Origin: Thermoprotei archaeon
GTDB lineage: Archaea; Thermoproteota; Thermoprotei; Gearchaeales; WAQG01
Direction: 5' to 3'
DNA: 62,034 bases
Assembly (NCBI GenBank): GCA_038881895.1
Contig: JAVZOV010000004.1
Location: 98,521-160,554 of the forward strand
The position numbers were made by a program, and so were the translations under genes. Position 1 is the first letter of the stretch; each line of letters begins with the position of its first letter. Below the pieces are notes generated by a model. That model was not told the origin of the DNA, ran no database searches, and saw only the letters and a program-made list of their open reading frames with translations. Shown here piece by piece: positions 8,866-17,891 of this stretch.

Positions 8866-10059
8866 TTAACCAGTCACAACAGTTGGTAATTCTCCAATTA
8901 TACCAGGAAGGAAATAATTCATACTCCATAATTCATCATGAGTTGCCCGTCTGCCGTTCTCTATCCTCAACTTCCCATCCCTATCATAAATGGGTCCCGT
9001 GAACGGCTCAAATACATCATCCAGTATCTCTGCTCTCCTTTTTAAAACGTATTCTTTCACACTATCAGGTATTTTAGGATTTATGTTTTCAAGATCAGCA
9101 GCTCCTTGACCCAATCTATCAATGTATCCACCTCCCATTTTCCACCAAATATCCGTACTACGCCAGATCCCTGCATACACACGAGCAAGAATCTCTTCAT
9201 AAATAACTTCCCAGTGAGCTACTTGAGCAGCTAATTGCGCATCGCCACCCCACTGAGACATATCACTGTAATGACCAAAACTGTAAACATTATTCTCTTT
9301 GGCAACCTGAAGAACAGTTGGTGAATCTTCAGTAAACGCCAAAACATCAGCCCCATTATCAATCAACGTTTTAGCCGCAGCTCTAGCTTTGGTCGGATCA
9401 TACCATGCATTGATCCATATAACTGTTGTTGTCACATTAGGGTTGACTTCCCTAGCACCCAGATGAAAAGCATTTATATGTCTAACGACCTCTGGTGTTG
9501 GGTACGCAGCTACATATCCTAGCTTATTAGATTTAGTCATCTTCCCTGCTATTAATCCACATAAATAATAAACCTGATAAAGTTCAGCAAAATATGTTCC
9601 AACATTCTTAGAACGTTTATAACCTGAACAATGCTCAAAAATCACATTAGGATAACGCTCACCAGCAGCTATTGTAGCATCCATATAACCAAAACTTGTA
9701 GTGAATATAACCTTATTACCAGCAGCCACTAAATCATCAATAACTGGACTAACCCTATCCTCAGCAACACTCTCAACATACGATGTATCAAGAAATGGCA
9801 TCTCTTGAGCAACCTTTCTTCTACCAACATCATGAGCATATGTCCATCCATAATCCCCAATAGGCCCCACATAAATCCACGCAGCCTTTATTCTCTGAGG
9901 TTGAGAAACAGTTTGCGTAACAGTTTTAGTAACTTGAGTAGACGGAAGAAACACACGATCCAAAGCTCCTACAGCAGCACCACCCACAACAAGCCCGGCA
10001 CCTACAAGCGCAGCATTTTTAATAAACTCCCTCCTCGAAACACCTCTCTCAGATGACAT
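8866..10059 (-). CDS. BMP-family substrate-binding protein with Tat signal peptide
   Basis: Extracytoplasmic binding protein of the basic membrane protein (Med/PnrA) family, whose characterised members bind purine nucleosides. The N-terminus has a twin-arginine motif, SRREFIKN (residues 8-15), followed by a hydrophobic stretch, so it should be exported folded through the Tat pathway. A Thr-rich segment (TKTVTQTV) looks like a short surface linker. The mature part has AAWIYVGPIGDYGWTYAH, typical of the family. The ATG at 10059 has TGTG 6 nt upstream. It is the first gene of the importer operon; a tatA gene lies near the end of this window. Confidence 0.92.
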   Translation of the reverse strand: MSSERGVSRREFIKNAALVGAGLVVGGAAVGALDRVFLPSTQVTKTVTQTVSQPQRIKAAWIYVGPIGDYGWTYAHDVGRRKVAQEMPFLDTSYVESVAEDRVSPVIDDLVAAGNKVIFTTSFGYMDATIAAGERYPNVIFEHCSGYKRSKNVGTYFAELYQVYYLCGLIAGKMTKSNKLGYVAAYPTPEVVRHINAFHLGAREVNPNVTTTVIWINAWYDPTKARAAAKTLIDNGADVLAFTEDSPTVLQVAKENNVYSFGHYSDMSQWGGDAQLAAQVAHWEVIYEEILARVYAGIWRSTDIWWKMGGGYIDRLGQGAADLENINPKIPDSVKEYVLKRRAEILDDVFEPFTGPIYDRDGKLRIENGRRATHDELWSMNYFLPGIIGELPTVVTG

Positions 10060-10322
10060 AATACTCACACATTACCATACTACTTACTTGATATAAGTTT
10101 TACGTTTAATGTTTAAGTTAATTTTACACAATTATGTTAAAAATTTCCGTATCTCTACTATTTCTGGAAGCTATCGATGAGCGTTTCATACCTAATAAAA
10201 TAAGATCCACATCTACATTAAATAATGAAAAGAATTTACATAAGGCTCGATAAGAAAGCTTAGAACTTTGTTTCTAGAATGAATTGTTGACAAGTTTGTT
10301 TTGTGGATTTTAAGCGAGTTGC

Positions 10323-10426
10323 TCTCAAGCAGGCTATAGCAGGGGCTTGACAAAGCCCAGAACTCAGTACAATAAAACCTCGGATAGAGCTGAGAGTCTC
10401 CCAACTTCAGTCGTGGAGAGTGTCAA
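10323..10426 (+). mobile_element. TnpB-element right end (copy A), degenerate tnpB tail plus terminal hairpin
   Basis: The left part is a frame-broken copy of a tnpB 3' end (reading QAGY...RG then KAQNSVQ), matching the better copy near 53.6 kb. The right part is a hairpin: a 9-bp stem with a bulged T and TTCA loop, ending GTGGAGAGTGTCAA. The same hairpin closes copies at 48.6 and 53.6 kb. This is the right-end/omega-RNA region of an IS200/IS605-type TnpB element whose body is gone. No intact gene is seen between 10.1 and 10.5 kb. Confidence 0.6.
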
Positions 10427-10477
10427 TGTAGAAAATGAGTTTGGAAAAAGTCTCAATAGCAAAAGACATTAATGAAA

Positions 10478-11746
10478 TCAATAGTTTGTTTTTCTCTTAA
10501 GATACTGAGAAAGTATGGAGTCTGCTATTGTGTATTTTCCTCTACTTTCTTTTTGCACATAACCGTACTGCAGTAATCTTTCAAGGTAAAGTTGAAGTAT
10601 TTTTGATTGAGGTATAGGTTTTCCCTCTTGTTTTGAGAGCACTTGAGCAATCTCAGATGGTGTTGTTACATCATACTTTGCCATTATTTCTAAGATTTTT
10701 AAAATACGAGGAGTTTTAATTACTGTTCTTAGTTTAGTTAAATCTTTTTCGATTTCTGCTATTAGTAATGGATCTTCATACATTTTACTAACAACATCTG
10801 AAGCTATTCTTTCATCAATTACTTTAGTCTTCTGCTCATTTGCGTTGAATATACATTTCTGTCCAATGTAGCTGAGCCAAGCTGGTATTCCATCAACGTT
10901 TTGAACTAACATGTCTAATGTATCTTCTGTTACCGTAAATCCCTCTGAAATAAATCCTTCATAAAGATAGTTTTTCGCAATTTTCTGGGAGAAAGGTTTC
11001 ACATGTATCGGCATAAAGGTCATGTAAAATGGTGCCTCTTTTAAGTTTAATATATCTGTAATCATTCCAACAGCAGAACCGCTTATTATGTAAGTTGTTT
11101 TCTCTTGATGCTGATATATACTTCGCATTGTGTGAAAAATACCCCTCCGCCACACTTTCAAATCCCTAACAAATTGGAATTCATCAATAAATACAACAAA
11201 TCTTTTATCCTGCTCTTGAGCTAAAACTTCAGGTAGCCTTAATATACTTTCAAGCAGTCTATCTTCTACTTCCATTCTATTACGATTTTCATGGAGTGTT
11301 TTTTCAAATTCAAGATGCAATTCTAAAGACCCTATAAGAGATTGAACCTTAAAACTTGAACTCTTTAACCGTCCTAGTATTTCAGAAAGCGCCAAAACTA
11401 TCTTTGAAGATGTCTCACGCACTAAGTGCTTTAATTTAATAGATATTCCCACTTGATTGAAATAATCTTCAAGTATTGAAAAATTATAGAGTCTTAAAAA
11501 TGAAACAGGATCCAAATAACCCCTCTCCATCTTAACCTCCAAATCTATAAAGCTTGTGAGAAAACCTCTCTTACTTAAAATTTGTTCCAAAACATTAAGT
11601 ATCGACGTCTTTCCCATCCTCCTGAAACCTATCAGAGCATACGATTGACCTCTCTCTATATAATTGATCATAGATTCTAGAAGCTCCTCTCTATCATAAA
11701 AATCCTCCAAATTTTTTATTGGTCTACCAAAGACAAATCTAACCAT
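10478..11746 (-). CDS. Archaeal AAA-type ATPase with C-terminal winged helix
   Basis: Member of the archaeal ATPase group (PF01637-like, STAND-related). Walker A is GFRRMGKTS (40-48), with arginines typical of this group. Walker B is RFVVFIDEFQ (Asp188, Glu189), and ISGSAVGM may be sensor 1. The last ~90 residues look like a winged helix (TTPSEIAQVLSKQ ... LQLYLERLLQYGYVQ). Such proteins are abundant in archaea, often near mobile DNA, and their role is unknown. The ATG at 11746 directly abuts two tandem palindromes. 422 residues, apparently intact. Confidence 0.85.
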   Translation of the reverse strand: MVRFVFGRPIKNLEDFYDREELLESMINYIERGQSYALIGFRRMGKTSILNVLEQILSKRGFLTSFIDLEVKMERGYLDPVSFLRLYNFSILEDYFNQVGISIKLKHLVRETSSKIVLALSEILGRLKSSSFKVQSLIGSLELHLEFEKTLHENRNRMEVEDRLLESILRLPEVLAQEQDKRFVVFIDEFQFVRDLKVWRRGIFHTMRSIYQHQEKTTYIISGSAVGMITDILNLKEAPFYMTFMPIHVKPFSQKIAKNYLYEGFISEGFTVTEDTLDMLVQNVDGIPAWLSYIGQKCIFNANEQKTKVIDERIASDVVSKMYEDPLLIAEIEKDLTKLRTVIKTPRILKILEIMAKYDVTTPSEIAQVLSKQEGKPIPQSKILQLYLERLLQYGYVQKESRGKYTIADSILSQYLKRKTNY

Positions 11747-11781
11747 ATTACCACTACTAGTAATTTACCACTACTGGTAAT
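11747..11781 (-). promoter_or_regulatory. Tandem palindromic operator-like repeats at the ATPase start
   Basis: Two copies of a 17-bp unit lie head to tail directly upstream of the ATPase start codon. Each is a dyad of the form TTACC-actact-GGTAA (first copy ATTAC...GTAAT). On the coding strand each gives AGTGGTAA, so the proximal one also supplies the ribosome binding site. The layout suggests a repressor site that blocks transcription start or translation. Function is inferred. Confidence 0.5.
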
Positions 11782-11975
11782 TAAGCTTATCCTTCATTTT
11801 ATCATACATTTTCAGCATCTTTTTCAACATCGATTGATCTAACGAACAATTGCATCTCCTATATTTTGCATTCATTCTAATATTTAACATTACATTGTTC
11901 ATTCTGGTTTTAGCAAAATTAGCATTCTTTAAAATTTAAGTATATCTAAATAATGCAATGTTAGATGAATAGATT

Positions 11976-12461
11976 ATGCCTTTCACACCTTTTCATCTAA
12001 GCCCCGCGTTAGCCGTTGGCTTACCTTTGAGGAAATATATCCATGCACTAACCTTTATAGTAGCCGATATTGTGGTTGATATCGAGCCTTTCTTAGTTCT
12101 ATTATGCAACATCAACTACTCCCTCTACGGTTATGCTCACACATTCATCGGAGCATTACTTATTGTTTTAACTCTTTCTTACACCATGTATATTTTCAAG
12201 AACTCTCTTAATAATATTTTCAGGACGTCAAAGCTCGTTATTCAAGAGCAGAAGTTCACCTCTTATGCTGTAGCAGGAGTCTCTGGTACCTTTCTTCATG
12301 TATTACTTAATTCTCCTCTATACAGTGATATCAAACCACTTTATCCACTAAATATTAACCCATTATTTAATCCAGAAATAACATTAGACATATACACCGC
12401 ATGCACTTTACTTCTTTTAGCAGGTTTAGTTATATACTTGATCATATTGTTTAGAAGATAA
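11976..12461 (+). CDS. Small integral membrane protein, YdjM/DUF457-like (putative membrane-bound hydrolase)
   Basis: 161 residues with four or so membrane helices. The start MPFTPFHLSPALAVGLPLRK, the middle HTFIGAL and the later HVLLNSPLYSDIKPLYPL resemble the family annotated as membrane-bound metal-dependent hydrolase (YdjM/DUF457), where scattered His and Asp residues lie near the membrane surface. The biochemical role is not established. It stands alone between the ATPase and the metalloprotease; no clear ribosome binding site precedes the ATG. Confidence 0.6.
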   Translation: MPFTPFHLSPALAVGLPLRKYIHALTFIVADIVVDIEPFLVLLCNINYSLYGYAHTFIGALLIVLTLSYTMYIFKNSLNNIFRTSKLVIQEQKFTSYAVAGVSGTFLHVLLNSPLYSDIKPLYPLNINPLFNPEITLDIYTACTLLLLAGLVIYLIILFRR

Positions 12462-12664
12462 ATAAGATTAGCTTACCATCCTCTCACACATCTTTCTGCT
12501 CATGCATAATACCCAATACATGATGAACTAATAGACTAAATAAGCACACAAAACTCTTTTAATTAATGAGAAACGTTTCTAAAATAGAAAGTTAGTTCAC
12601 ACTTGATATTAACTTAGAGTATATATACTACGCAATAACACAATATATCGAGGTGATTAATATC

Positions 12665-15600
12665 GTGAAATTATTTACTACATGCCTGCTCATCACTATG
12701 TTAATAATATTAAGTTTACCAGGCTTATCCTCGGCACAAAACATTATTAATTCAAATCAAGAGAACTCTACTTTTAATGACAGTTTTTCATTGACAAGTA
12801 AAGAATTTAATAAACAAATTAACGATGGCATTAGTATTAAACCTCGTACAACTTATGTCCCTAATCCTATTTCTGGAGTAGTAAATATTTTAATTGTTCC
12901 CGTCAAATTTATTGATGTATCTAATACTACTACGATAGAGAATATTATTCGTGATAAAATCTTACCATTAGTTCGATACTATCATGAAGTCTCATACGGA
13001 GCGTTAGAAGTCGACGGAGTTTACTTCGAATCATGGTTTACATTGAATCATACTCTCGCGTACTATGGTCAAAATAGTGGATCAACTAAAGATATAAATA
13101 TAGATGAATATTTTCGTGCTTCTCTCGAAGATGCCGATCCATATGTTAATTATCATAACTACGATTTTGTAATTATCGTTCATGCAGGTAATGATGAAGC
13201 AATGACAGGCAACCCTAATGATATCTGGTCACGTGCCACTTTAGGTAAGCAGTATTATACGTATGATGGTGGTGTTAGACTTGGTTTATTAACAGTTGCT
13301 GAAAATGACCCATATGGTGTGTATGTTCATGAGTTTGGTCATAACCTTGGACTACCCGATCTTTATGATACTTCTTATAAAGAGATGTTTGTAGGTCCAT
13401 GGAGCGTGATGGATATAGGTAGCTGGCTTAACCCGCCAAGTAGTATTATGGCTGTTGAAAAGATATGGTTAGGGTGGATCCCAACTACTAATATAACTTC
13501 CGTTAGTTATGGTCAGATATTAAATGTTACAATTTCAAGACTCGAGTATCCTGGAAATGTTCTAGCTGTAAAAATACCTCTCGCATCTTCTACTTACTAT
13601 ATTATTGAGTACAGAACCAAGGTTCTTACTGATAGTGCGTTACCAATGAGCGGTGCATTAATAAGTTATGTAGATACGTCCTTGGGTTCGGGTAAAGGTA
13701 TTGTTAGGGTCGTTGATGCTAATAATTCAACTAAAAATGATCTTAACGATGCTGCGTTTGTTTCTGGTATGAAATTTATTAATAGCGCAAATAGCGTTGC
13801 TGTAAGGATTTGGTACTTAAATCCTCAGAACGCATATGTTATGGTGCAGCGTGGATTTGCAGATCTTTTTGTAGATAATATTCAACTGGTTGGAAATCCT
13901 ATGGAAGGTGAGGATTTATATTTTGACGTAAGAATAGGGAACAAGGGTATTACTCCTTCTAACTTTGCAATTGTTTCTCTGATCATCAATGGAACCAAGG
14001 TTCAAGAAAAGGGATTGCCTGCTGTAAATCCTTCCTTATTTTCCGTAATAAGACTTGGTCCTTGGAGAGGTGTTTCAGGTAAGTATAATGTTAGTGTAAT
14101 TGTTGATGCTAATAATAATGTTGTCGAAATGGATAAATCTAATAACGTTGGTTCTACGTTTTTTAATATATTACAACAATACGTATACATTGATAAAGCT
14201 TTCGTCAGCAAGCCTAGAGCTGATGTAGGTTCTGGTCAGAAGATATTCTTTCATGTTGCATGGAAGAACGGAACTAGCGTCAATAGTGGTATATTGTATG
14301 TTAATAATACTGGTTACATGATAAACAGTACAGGATGGGCCATGCTTTATACCACCTCTTCTCATATTGGTAAAACTACATTTCATGTCACTGGTGTAAA
14401 TATTAACAGTGTTACAGGTTTTTATCAGAACGTACCTGACCCTAACATTATCTGGGATAGAGTTGTGTTTATTTTATCCGTATTGGATAACAGGGTAAAT
14501 GTTGGTTCAACAGCTCAGATAATTGTTAAAAGTATGTATGAATATGATAATGCACCATTTGATGGAGAATATATATTAAACGATACCCTGACAAAGAGAA
14601 TCGTTGGTAAATATTATTATACCATTAGAAGTATTAATGATCACAAATATGGTTTAACAATTTTTGAAAGTAATACAGTATCAGTAATTTTTGACAGAAT
14701 AAAGATTACCTGGTATAATGTGTCCGATGATAGGTGCGACGTGGGATCCACTCAACAGATTAGAGTTAAACTCGCATTAGAATATGATGACTTACCATTG
14801 GGTTTAAATGACCAGGTTTATATAAATGGATCATTGGCTAAATACGATATCACGAACAGGTATTTCTATATAAATTATTCATCAAATAAAGTCGGCAGAT
14901 TCACTTTTAATATTTCATCAGCCACACAATCAACTTATAACATAACGGTGTTAAAAGCAATGCAAGAATTACCATCGATCATCTTCGATAAAATAAGGTT
15001 AGTACTTTCTGTAGTTGATGATAGGATTGACGTCGGAGATAGAGCCCAATTTATAGTTACTGGCGTTTACATTTATGATGGTAAAGAAGGGAGAGGTACT
15101 TATACTTTGAATGATACAACAATAAAAAGTACAGTTGGAAAATATGGTTATAAAATTACATCAATAACCGATGACATCTATGGTTTAACAACTTTTGAAA
15201 GTAATACAGTATCAGTAATTTTTGACAGAATAAAGATTATTCTAAAATCAGATTACACCCGTGTAAACGTTGGTTCTAAAGCCCCAATATCATGGAGTGG
15301 TATATATGAATATGATAATGCACCATTTGATGGAGAAATATTTCTTAATGAGGATTTGATAAAATATTCAATAAGCAACGTCAGCTACAAAGTCATTAAA
15401 ATCACTGATAAACTCTACGGCTTAACTGCATTTCTATCTAACGACGTTTACATTATTTTTGACGAGATAACTTATAACATAAAAACTGATAGTATTACAC
15501 CCGGAAGTATAAAAATCGCACTTACACTCAAATATACATCCGACAACTCCCCAGTAACCAACGCCAACGTAATTATTGGAAACACAAAAGCTAACTATAT

Positions 15601-15793
15601 CGGCAACGGAGAATATACAGCAGAATTCAGAGAATTAACACCCTACACCAGTTATCAGATTATAATTAATAAACAAGGATTCAAAACAATAAACTACACA
15701 CTCTCAACCATTCTAATTGGAAACACCATAATAATACTAATAGGAGCTAGCCTGGCAATTATCATAACCGCATTCATACTACGCAGAAAATAA
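12665..15793 (+). CDS. Secreted M6-family metalloprotease with repeat stalk and C-terminal membrane anchor
   Basis: Large surface protein (about 1042 residues). A signal peptide starts at the GTG at 12665 (MKLFTTCLLITMLIILS), with GAGGTG upstream. The catalytic domain has the zinc motif HEFGHNLGLPDLYD at residues 222-235 (HExxH plus a downstream D), as in immune inhibitor A-like M6 proteases. A CARDB-like beta-sandwich follows, then at least four ~90-130-residue repeats with NVGS, YEYDNAPFDGE and SVIFDRIKI segments, and finally a hydrophobic helix with the tail RRK. The repeats likely form a stalk holding the protease off the cell. Repeats are partly identical at DNA level. Confidence 0.88.
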   Translation: MKLFTTCLLITMLIILSLPGLSSAQNIINSNQENSTFNDSFSLTSKEFNKQINDGISIKPRTTYVPNPISGVVNILIVPVKFIDVSNTTTIENIIRDKILPLVRYYHEVSYGALEVDGVYFESWFTLNHTLAYYGQNSGSTKDINIDEYFRASLEDADPYVNYHNYDFVIIVHAGNDEAMTGNPNDIWSRATLGKQYYTYDGGVRLGLLTVAENDPYGVYVHEFGHNLGLPDLYDTSYKEMFVGPWSVMDIGSWLNPPSSIMAVEKIWLGWIPTTNITSVSYGQILNVTISRLEYPGNVLAVKIPLASSTYYIIEYRTKVLTDSALPMSGALISYVDTSLGSGKGIVRVVDANNSTKNDLNDAAFVSGMKFINSANSVAVRIWYLNPQNAYVMVQRGFADLFVDNIQLVGNPMEGEDLYFDVRIGNKGITPSNFAIVSLIINGTKVQEKGLPAVNPSLFSVIRLGPWRGVSGKYNVSVIVDANNNVVEMDKSNNVGSTFFNILQQYVYIDKAFVSKPRADVGSGQKIFFHVAWKNGTSVNSGILYVNNTGYMINSTGWAMLYTTSSHIGKTTFHVTGVNINSVTGFYQNVPDPNIIWDRVVFILSVLDNRVNVGSTAQIIVKSMYEYDNAPFDGEYILNDTLTKRIVGKYYYTIRSINDHKYGLTIFESNTVSVIFDRIKITWYNVSDDRCDVGSTQQIRVKLALEYDDLPLGLNDQVYINGSLAKYDITNRYFYINYSSNKVGRFTFNISSATQSTYNITVLKAMQELPSIIFDKIRLVLSVVDDRIDVGDRAQFIVTGVYIYDGKEGRGTYTLNDTTIKSTVGKYGYKITSITDDIYGLTTFESNTVSVIFDRIKIILKSDYTRVNVGSKAPISWSGIYEYDNAPFDGEIFLNEDLIKYSISNVSYKVIKITDKLYGLTAFLSNDVYIIFDEITYNIKTDSITPGSIKIALTLKYTSDNSPVTNANVIIGNTKANYIGNGEYTAEFRELTPYTSYQIIINKQGFKTINYTLSTILIGNTIIILIGASLAIIITAFILRRK
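14537..15340 (+). repeat. Near-identical internal repeats in the M6 protease gene
   Basis: Two segments of the stalk region recur. About 57 nt at 14651-14707 recurs at 15182-15238 with one mismatch (encoding GLTxFESNTVSVIFDRIKI). A segment of over 30 nt beginning at 14537 recurs exactly from 15305 (encoding YEYDNAPFDGE). The codon-level identity, in a protein whose other repeats have diverged, points to recent duplication or gene conversion. Confidence 0.85.
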
Positions 15794-15936
15794 CACAAAA
15801 ATACAAATTCTGTAACTTAATGTTATTTTTTGTTAAGAGTCAGGTTTCTAATAAATAATTGATGTAAAAATTTTCTTAAGTAAAGATTACTTCCAAATTA
15901 AATCGATTACATTACTGTAGACATGACAATTGTGTA

Positions 15937-16479
15937 CTACCTTTTCCATGATTTTATTATCTCATTACTTGTTGTGATTTCAGCCCCGTATATCTTTCTT
16001 AAGTATTCAATACCTTCAACGTGATCTTTCTCAGTAAATGAATCTACACAATCCTCGGGAACTTTAATTTTGTATCCCCTAAAAAATGCATCAGCCGCAG
16101 TATGTCTATCACATATATTTGTATGCAAACCAGTTATTATGACCGTATCAACATTTAACTGTCTTAGGAGAAGATCTAACCCAGTCTCATGAAATGCACT
16201 GTAAGTTCTTTTCTCAAGAATATAATCCGTCTCTTCAGGAGCTAATTCATCTATAATTTGAGCCCCCTCACTATTTTTCATTGCATGAAAGCCCCATAAC
16301 TTTATCTCCGGATCACTCAGCAAATGCGCATCACCAACATACACCACGGGTATATTATGCATCCTAGCCTCCTTTAACAACTTTTTAATATTTGGTATTA
16401 TTCTACCCGCTCTCTCACATTTCAATTTGCCGTATACGAAATCCTTCAACATATCAATAACCAGTACAACCTCGACCAT
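15937..16479 (-). CDS. Cysteine hydrolase of the isochorismatase family, nicotinamidase-like
   Basis: 180-residue alpha/beta hydrolase. The catalytic triad can be placed as Asp9 (VIDML), Lys90 (LEKRTYSAF) and Cys123 (HTNICDRHTAADA). The spacing and the YSAF segment resemble nicotinamidase/pyrazinamidase, which deaminates nicotinamide for NAD salvage, but isochorismatase-type enzymes act on several amides and the substrate is not certain. GGTG lies just before the ATG at 16479. The gene stands alone between a surface protease and a transposon. Confidence 0.85.
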   Translation of the reverse strand: MVEVVLVIDMLKDFVYGKLKCERAGRIIPNIKKLLKEARMHNIPVVYVGDAHLLSDPEIKLWGFHAMKNSEGAQIIDELAPEETDYILEKRTYSAFHETGLDLLLRQLNVDTVIITGLHTNICDRHTAADAFFRGYKIKVPEDCVDSFTEKDHVEGIEYLRKIYGAEITTSNEIIKSWKR

Positions 16480-16520
16480 TTTTCACCACCTACTAAATTG
16501 TTTAAAGAGATATTAAAATA

Positions 16521-16557
16521 GCCTTAGTCAGCTGTTTCGAGACAGATAGGTTTAAAT
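16521..16557 (+). promoter_or_regulatory. Left end and promoter of the IS607-type element
   Basis: A 37-nt stretch matches 61944-61980 at 29 of 37 positions without gaps; the last 14 nt (agataggtttaaat) are identical. The ggtttaaat part is a plausible TATA box, placing the transcript start near the GTG at 16582. This is best read as the conserved left end of a mobile element that also carries its promoter. Confidence 0.55.
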
Positions 16558-16581
16558 GGTAGTTTGTTAATTAAGTTATTT

Positions 16582-16761
16582 GTGGAAAAAAGGGAAAAAT
16601 TGTTGACAACAAGTGAAGTTGCCGAGGTACTTAATGTTACAAGACATACCGTAGCTAAGTGGATTAGGGAGGGAAGAATCAACGCCATCAAACTCCCTGG
16701 TGGAAGGTACAGGATACCAGAATCTGAGGTTGAAAAAATATGGAAGTCGTTAAAGCGGTAG
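16582..16761 (+). CDS. MerR-like HTH protein: DNA-binding domain of an IS607-type TnpA without the resolvase domain
   Basis: 59 residues if read from the GTG at 16582 (65 from a TTG at 16564). The sequence LLTTSEVAEVLNVTRHTVAK followed by WIREGRINAIKLPGGRYRI is the helix-turn-helix and wing found at the N-terminus of IS607-family serine recombinases. In those proteins a ~130-residue catalytic domain follows; here the frame stops at KIWKSLKR, leaving only the DNA-binding part. The stop overlaps the tnpB start by 22 nt, so the two are translationally coupled. It may be a remnant, or a stand-alone DNA-binding protein kept with TnpB. Confidence 0.8.
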   Translation: MEKREKLLTTSEVAEVLNVTRHTVAKWIREGRINAIKLPGGRYRIPESEVEKIWKSLKR

Positions 16762-17891
16762 TTTTCAAACATAACGCTGATGTCAAGCCCCTGCTTGAGA
16801 CTTTCAATCAAATGGTTAATGAATGCATGGCTTATGCCTTAAAGAACAATATCAGCTCTCCAATGAGGCTTGAGAGGGCGTTGTATGATTATTTCAAGCA
16901 AAGATATGGATTCGCCACCCATTATTGTATATCAGCTTGTAGAGTAGCATGTGGAATAATACGTTCTTGGAGGAGGCTTGTGAAGAGGGGAAGAGCCGAC
17001 TCCAATAAACCTCCAACTTTTAAAGCCTCAGCCATGAGGCTTCAGAAGGAGCTTATGCGTTTCAGAGGAGATAAAATAGTCGTTACAATAAAGCCTTACA
17101 GCTGGATCGAAGTTCCGCTGGCCACAGGCTCTTACCAAAGACAATTTGTTGAGGGATGGAGAGAGGGAAAGTTAAAGGTTGGGGAAATCACGTTACTCAA
17201 CGATAGAGCGATTGTAACCTTCAAGAAAGAGGTTGAAGAGAAAAAGCCTAATGGCTACGCTTCAGTAGACATCAACCTAATGAGCTTAGATATACTTGAA
17301 GCAAAGGATGAGCTAAAATATCGGAAAATCGACCTTAAGAAACTGTACGGCGTAAGGGTTCATTATTTTGAGAAACGTAGAAAAATCCAGTCTCTATCTA
17401 AATTCAAGCCCAAGACTTCAAAGATGCTTATGGAGAAATATTCTAAGCGTGAGAAAAGAAGGGTCAGCGACATCCTTCATAAAGTAACCACGGCAATCGT
17501 TAGAGAATTCATTGAAAACGGCGTTAGCCCGATCCTTGAGAAACTAAAAGGGTTAAGCTACAACGCAACGAGGAATAGATACGCTAAACGTAAGAATAGA
17601 AAAGTCTCCTCCCTACCTTACAAGAAAATCCAAGACTTCATTGAGTACAAAATGGCGTGGCATGGCTACAAAACACACTATGTTTCAGCTAAGAACACGA
17701 GCAAGACCTGTCCAAGATGCGGGCGTTTGTCCAAGACAAATGGGCAGGTCTTTAAATGTGAAAGTTGCGGATATGGGGCGGACAGACATTTTATAGCTTG
17801 TGTGAACATACTCAGGATGTGGGGAAAATGGTTCTCCCCGAAAGCTCTCGATGAACTAATAGAGAGGGAAGGGTTAAGTAGGAATACATAG
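16740..17891 (+). CDS. tnpB: TnpB, RNA-guided nuclease-like protein of an IS607-type element (RuvC-III Asp position is His)
   Basis: 383 residues, full length for TnpB. RuvC-I Asp177 lies in YASVDINLMSLDI and RuvC-II Glu267 in PILEKLKGLSYN. The zinc ribbon is complete (CPRC 324-327, CESC 340-343). The RuvC-III motif, usually RDxNAAxNI, reads RHFIACVNI, so His350 replaces the position that aligns with the catalytic Asp of TnpB/Cas12; Asp348 stands two residues earlier. The protein may be nuclease-dead or belong to an archaeal subgroup with a shifted acid. It overlaps the HTH gene upstream. Base composition is less AT-rich than the neighbours, consistent with transfer. Confidence 0.9.
   Translation: MEVVKAVVFKHNADVKPLLETFNQMVNECMAYALKNNISSPMRLERALYDYFKQRYGFATHYCISACRVACGIIRSWRRLVKRGRADSNKPPTFKASAMRLQKELMRFRGDKIVVTIKPYSWIEVPLATGSYQRQFVEGWREGKLKVGEITLLNDRAIVTFKKEVEEKKPNGYASVDINLMSLDILEAKDELKYRKIDLKKLYGVRVHYFEKRRKIQSLSKFKPKTSKMLMEKYSKREKRRVSDILHKVTTAIVREFIENGVSPILEKLKGLSYNATRNRYAKRKNRKVSSLPYKKIQDFIEYKMAWHGYKTHYVSAKNTSKTCPRCGRLSKTNGQVFKCESCGYGADRHFIACVNILRMWGKWFSPKALDELIEREGLSRNT

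Noticed and set aside
10213-10404. 63-codon open frame on the minus strand
   Set aside because: Antisense to the transposon right end (copy A), with no ribosome binding site or family likeness.
16524-16811. 95-codon open frame on the minus strand
   Set aside because: Fully antisense to the HTH gene and the tnpB start.
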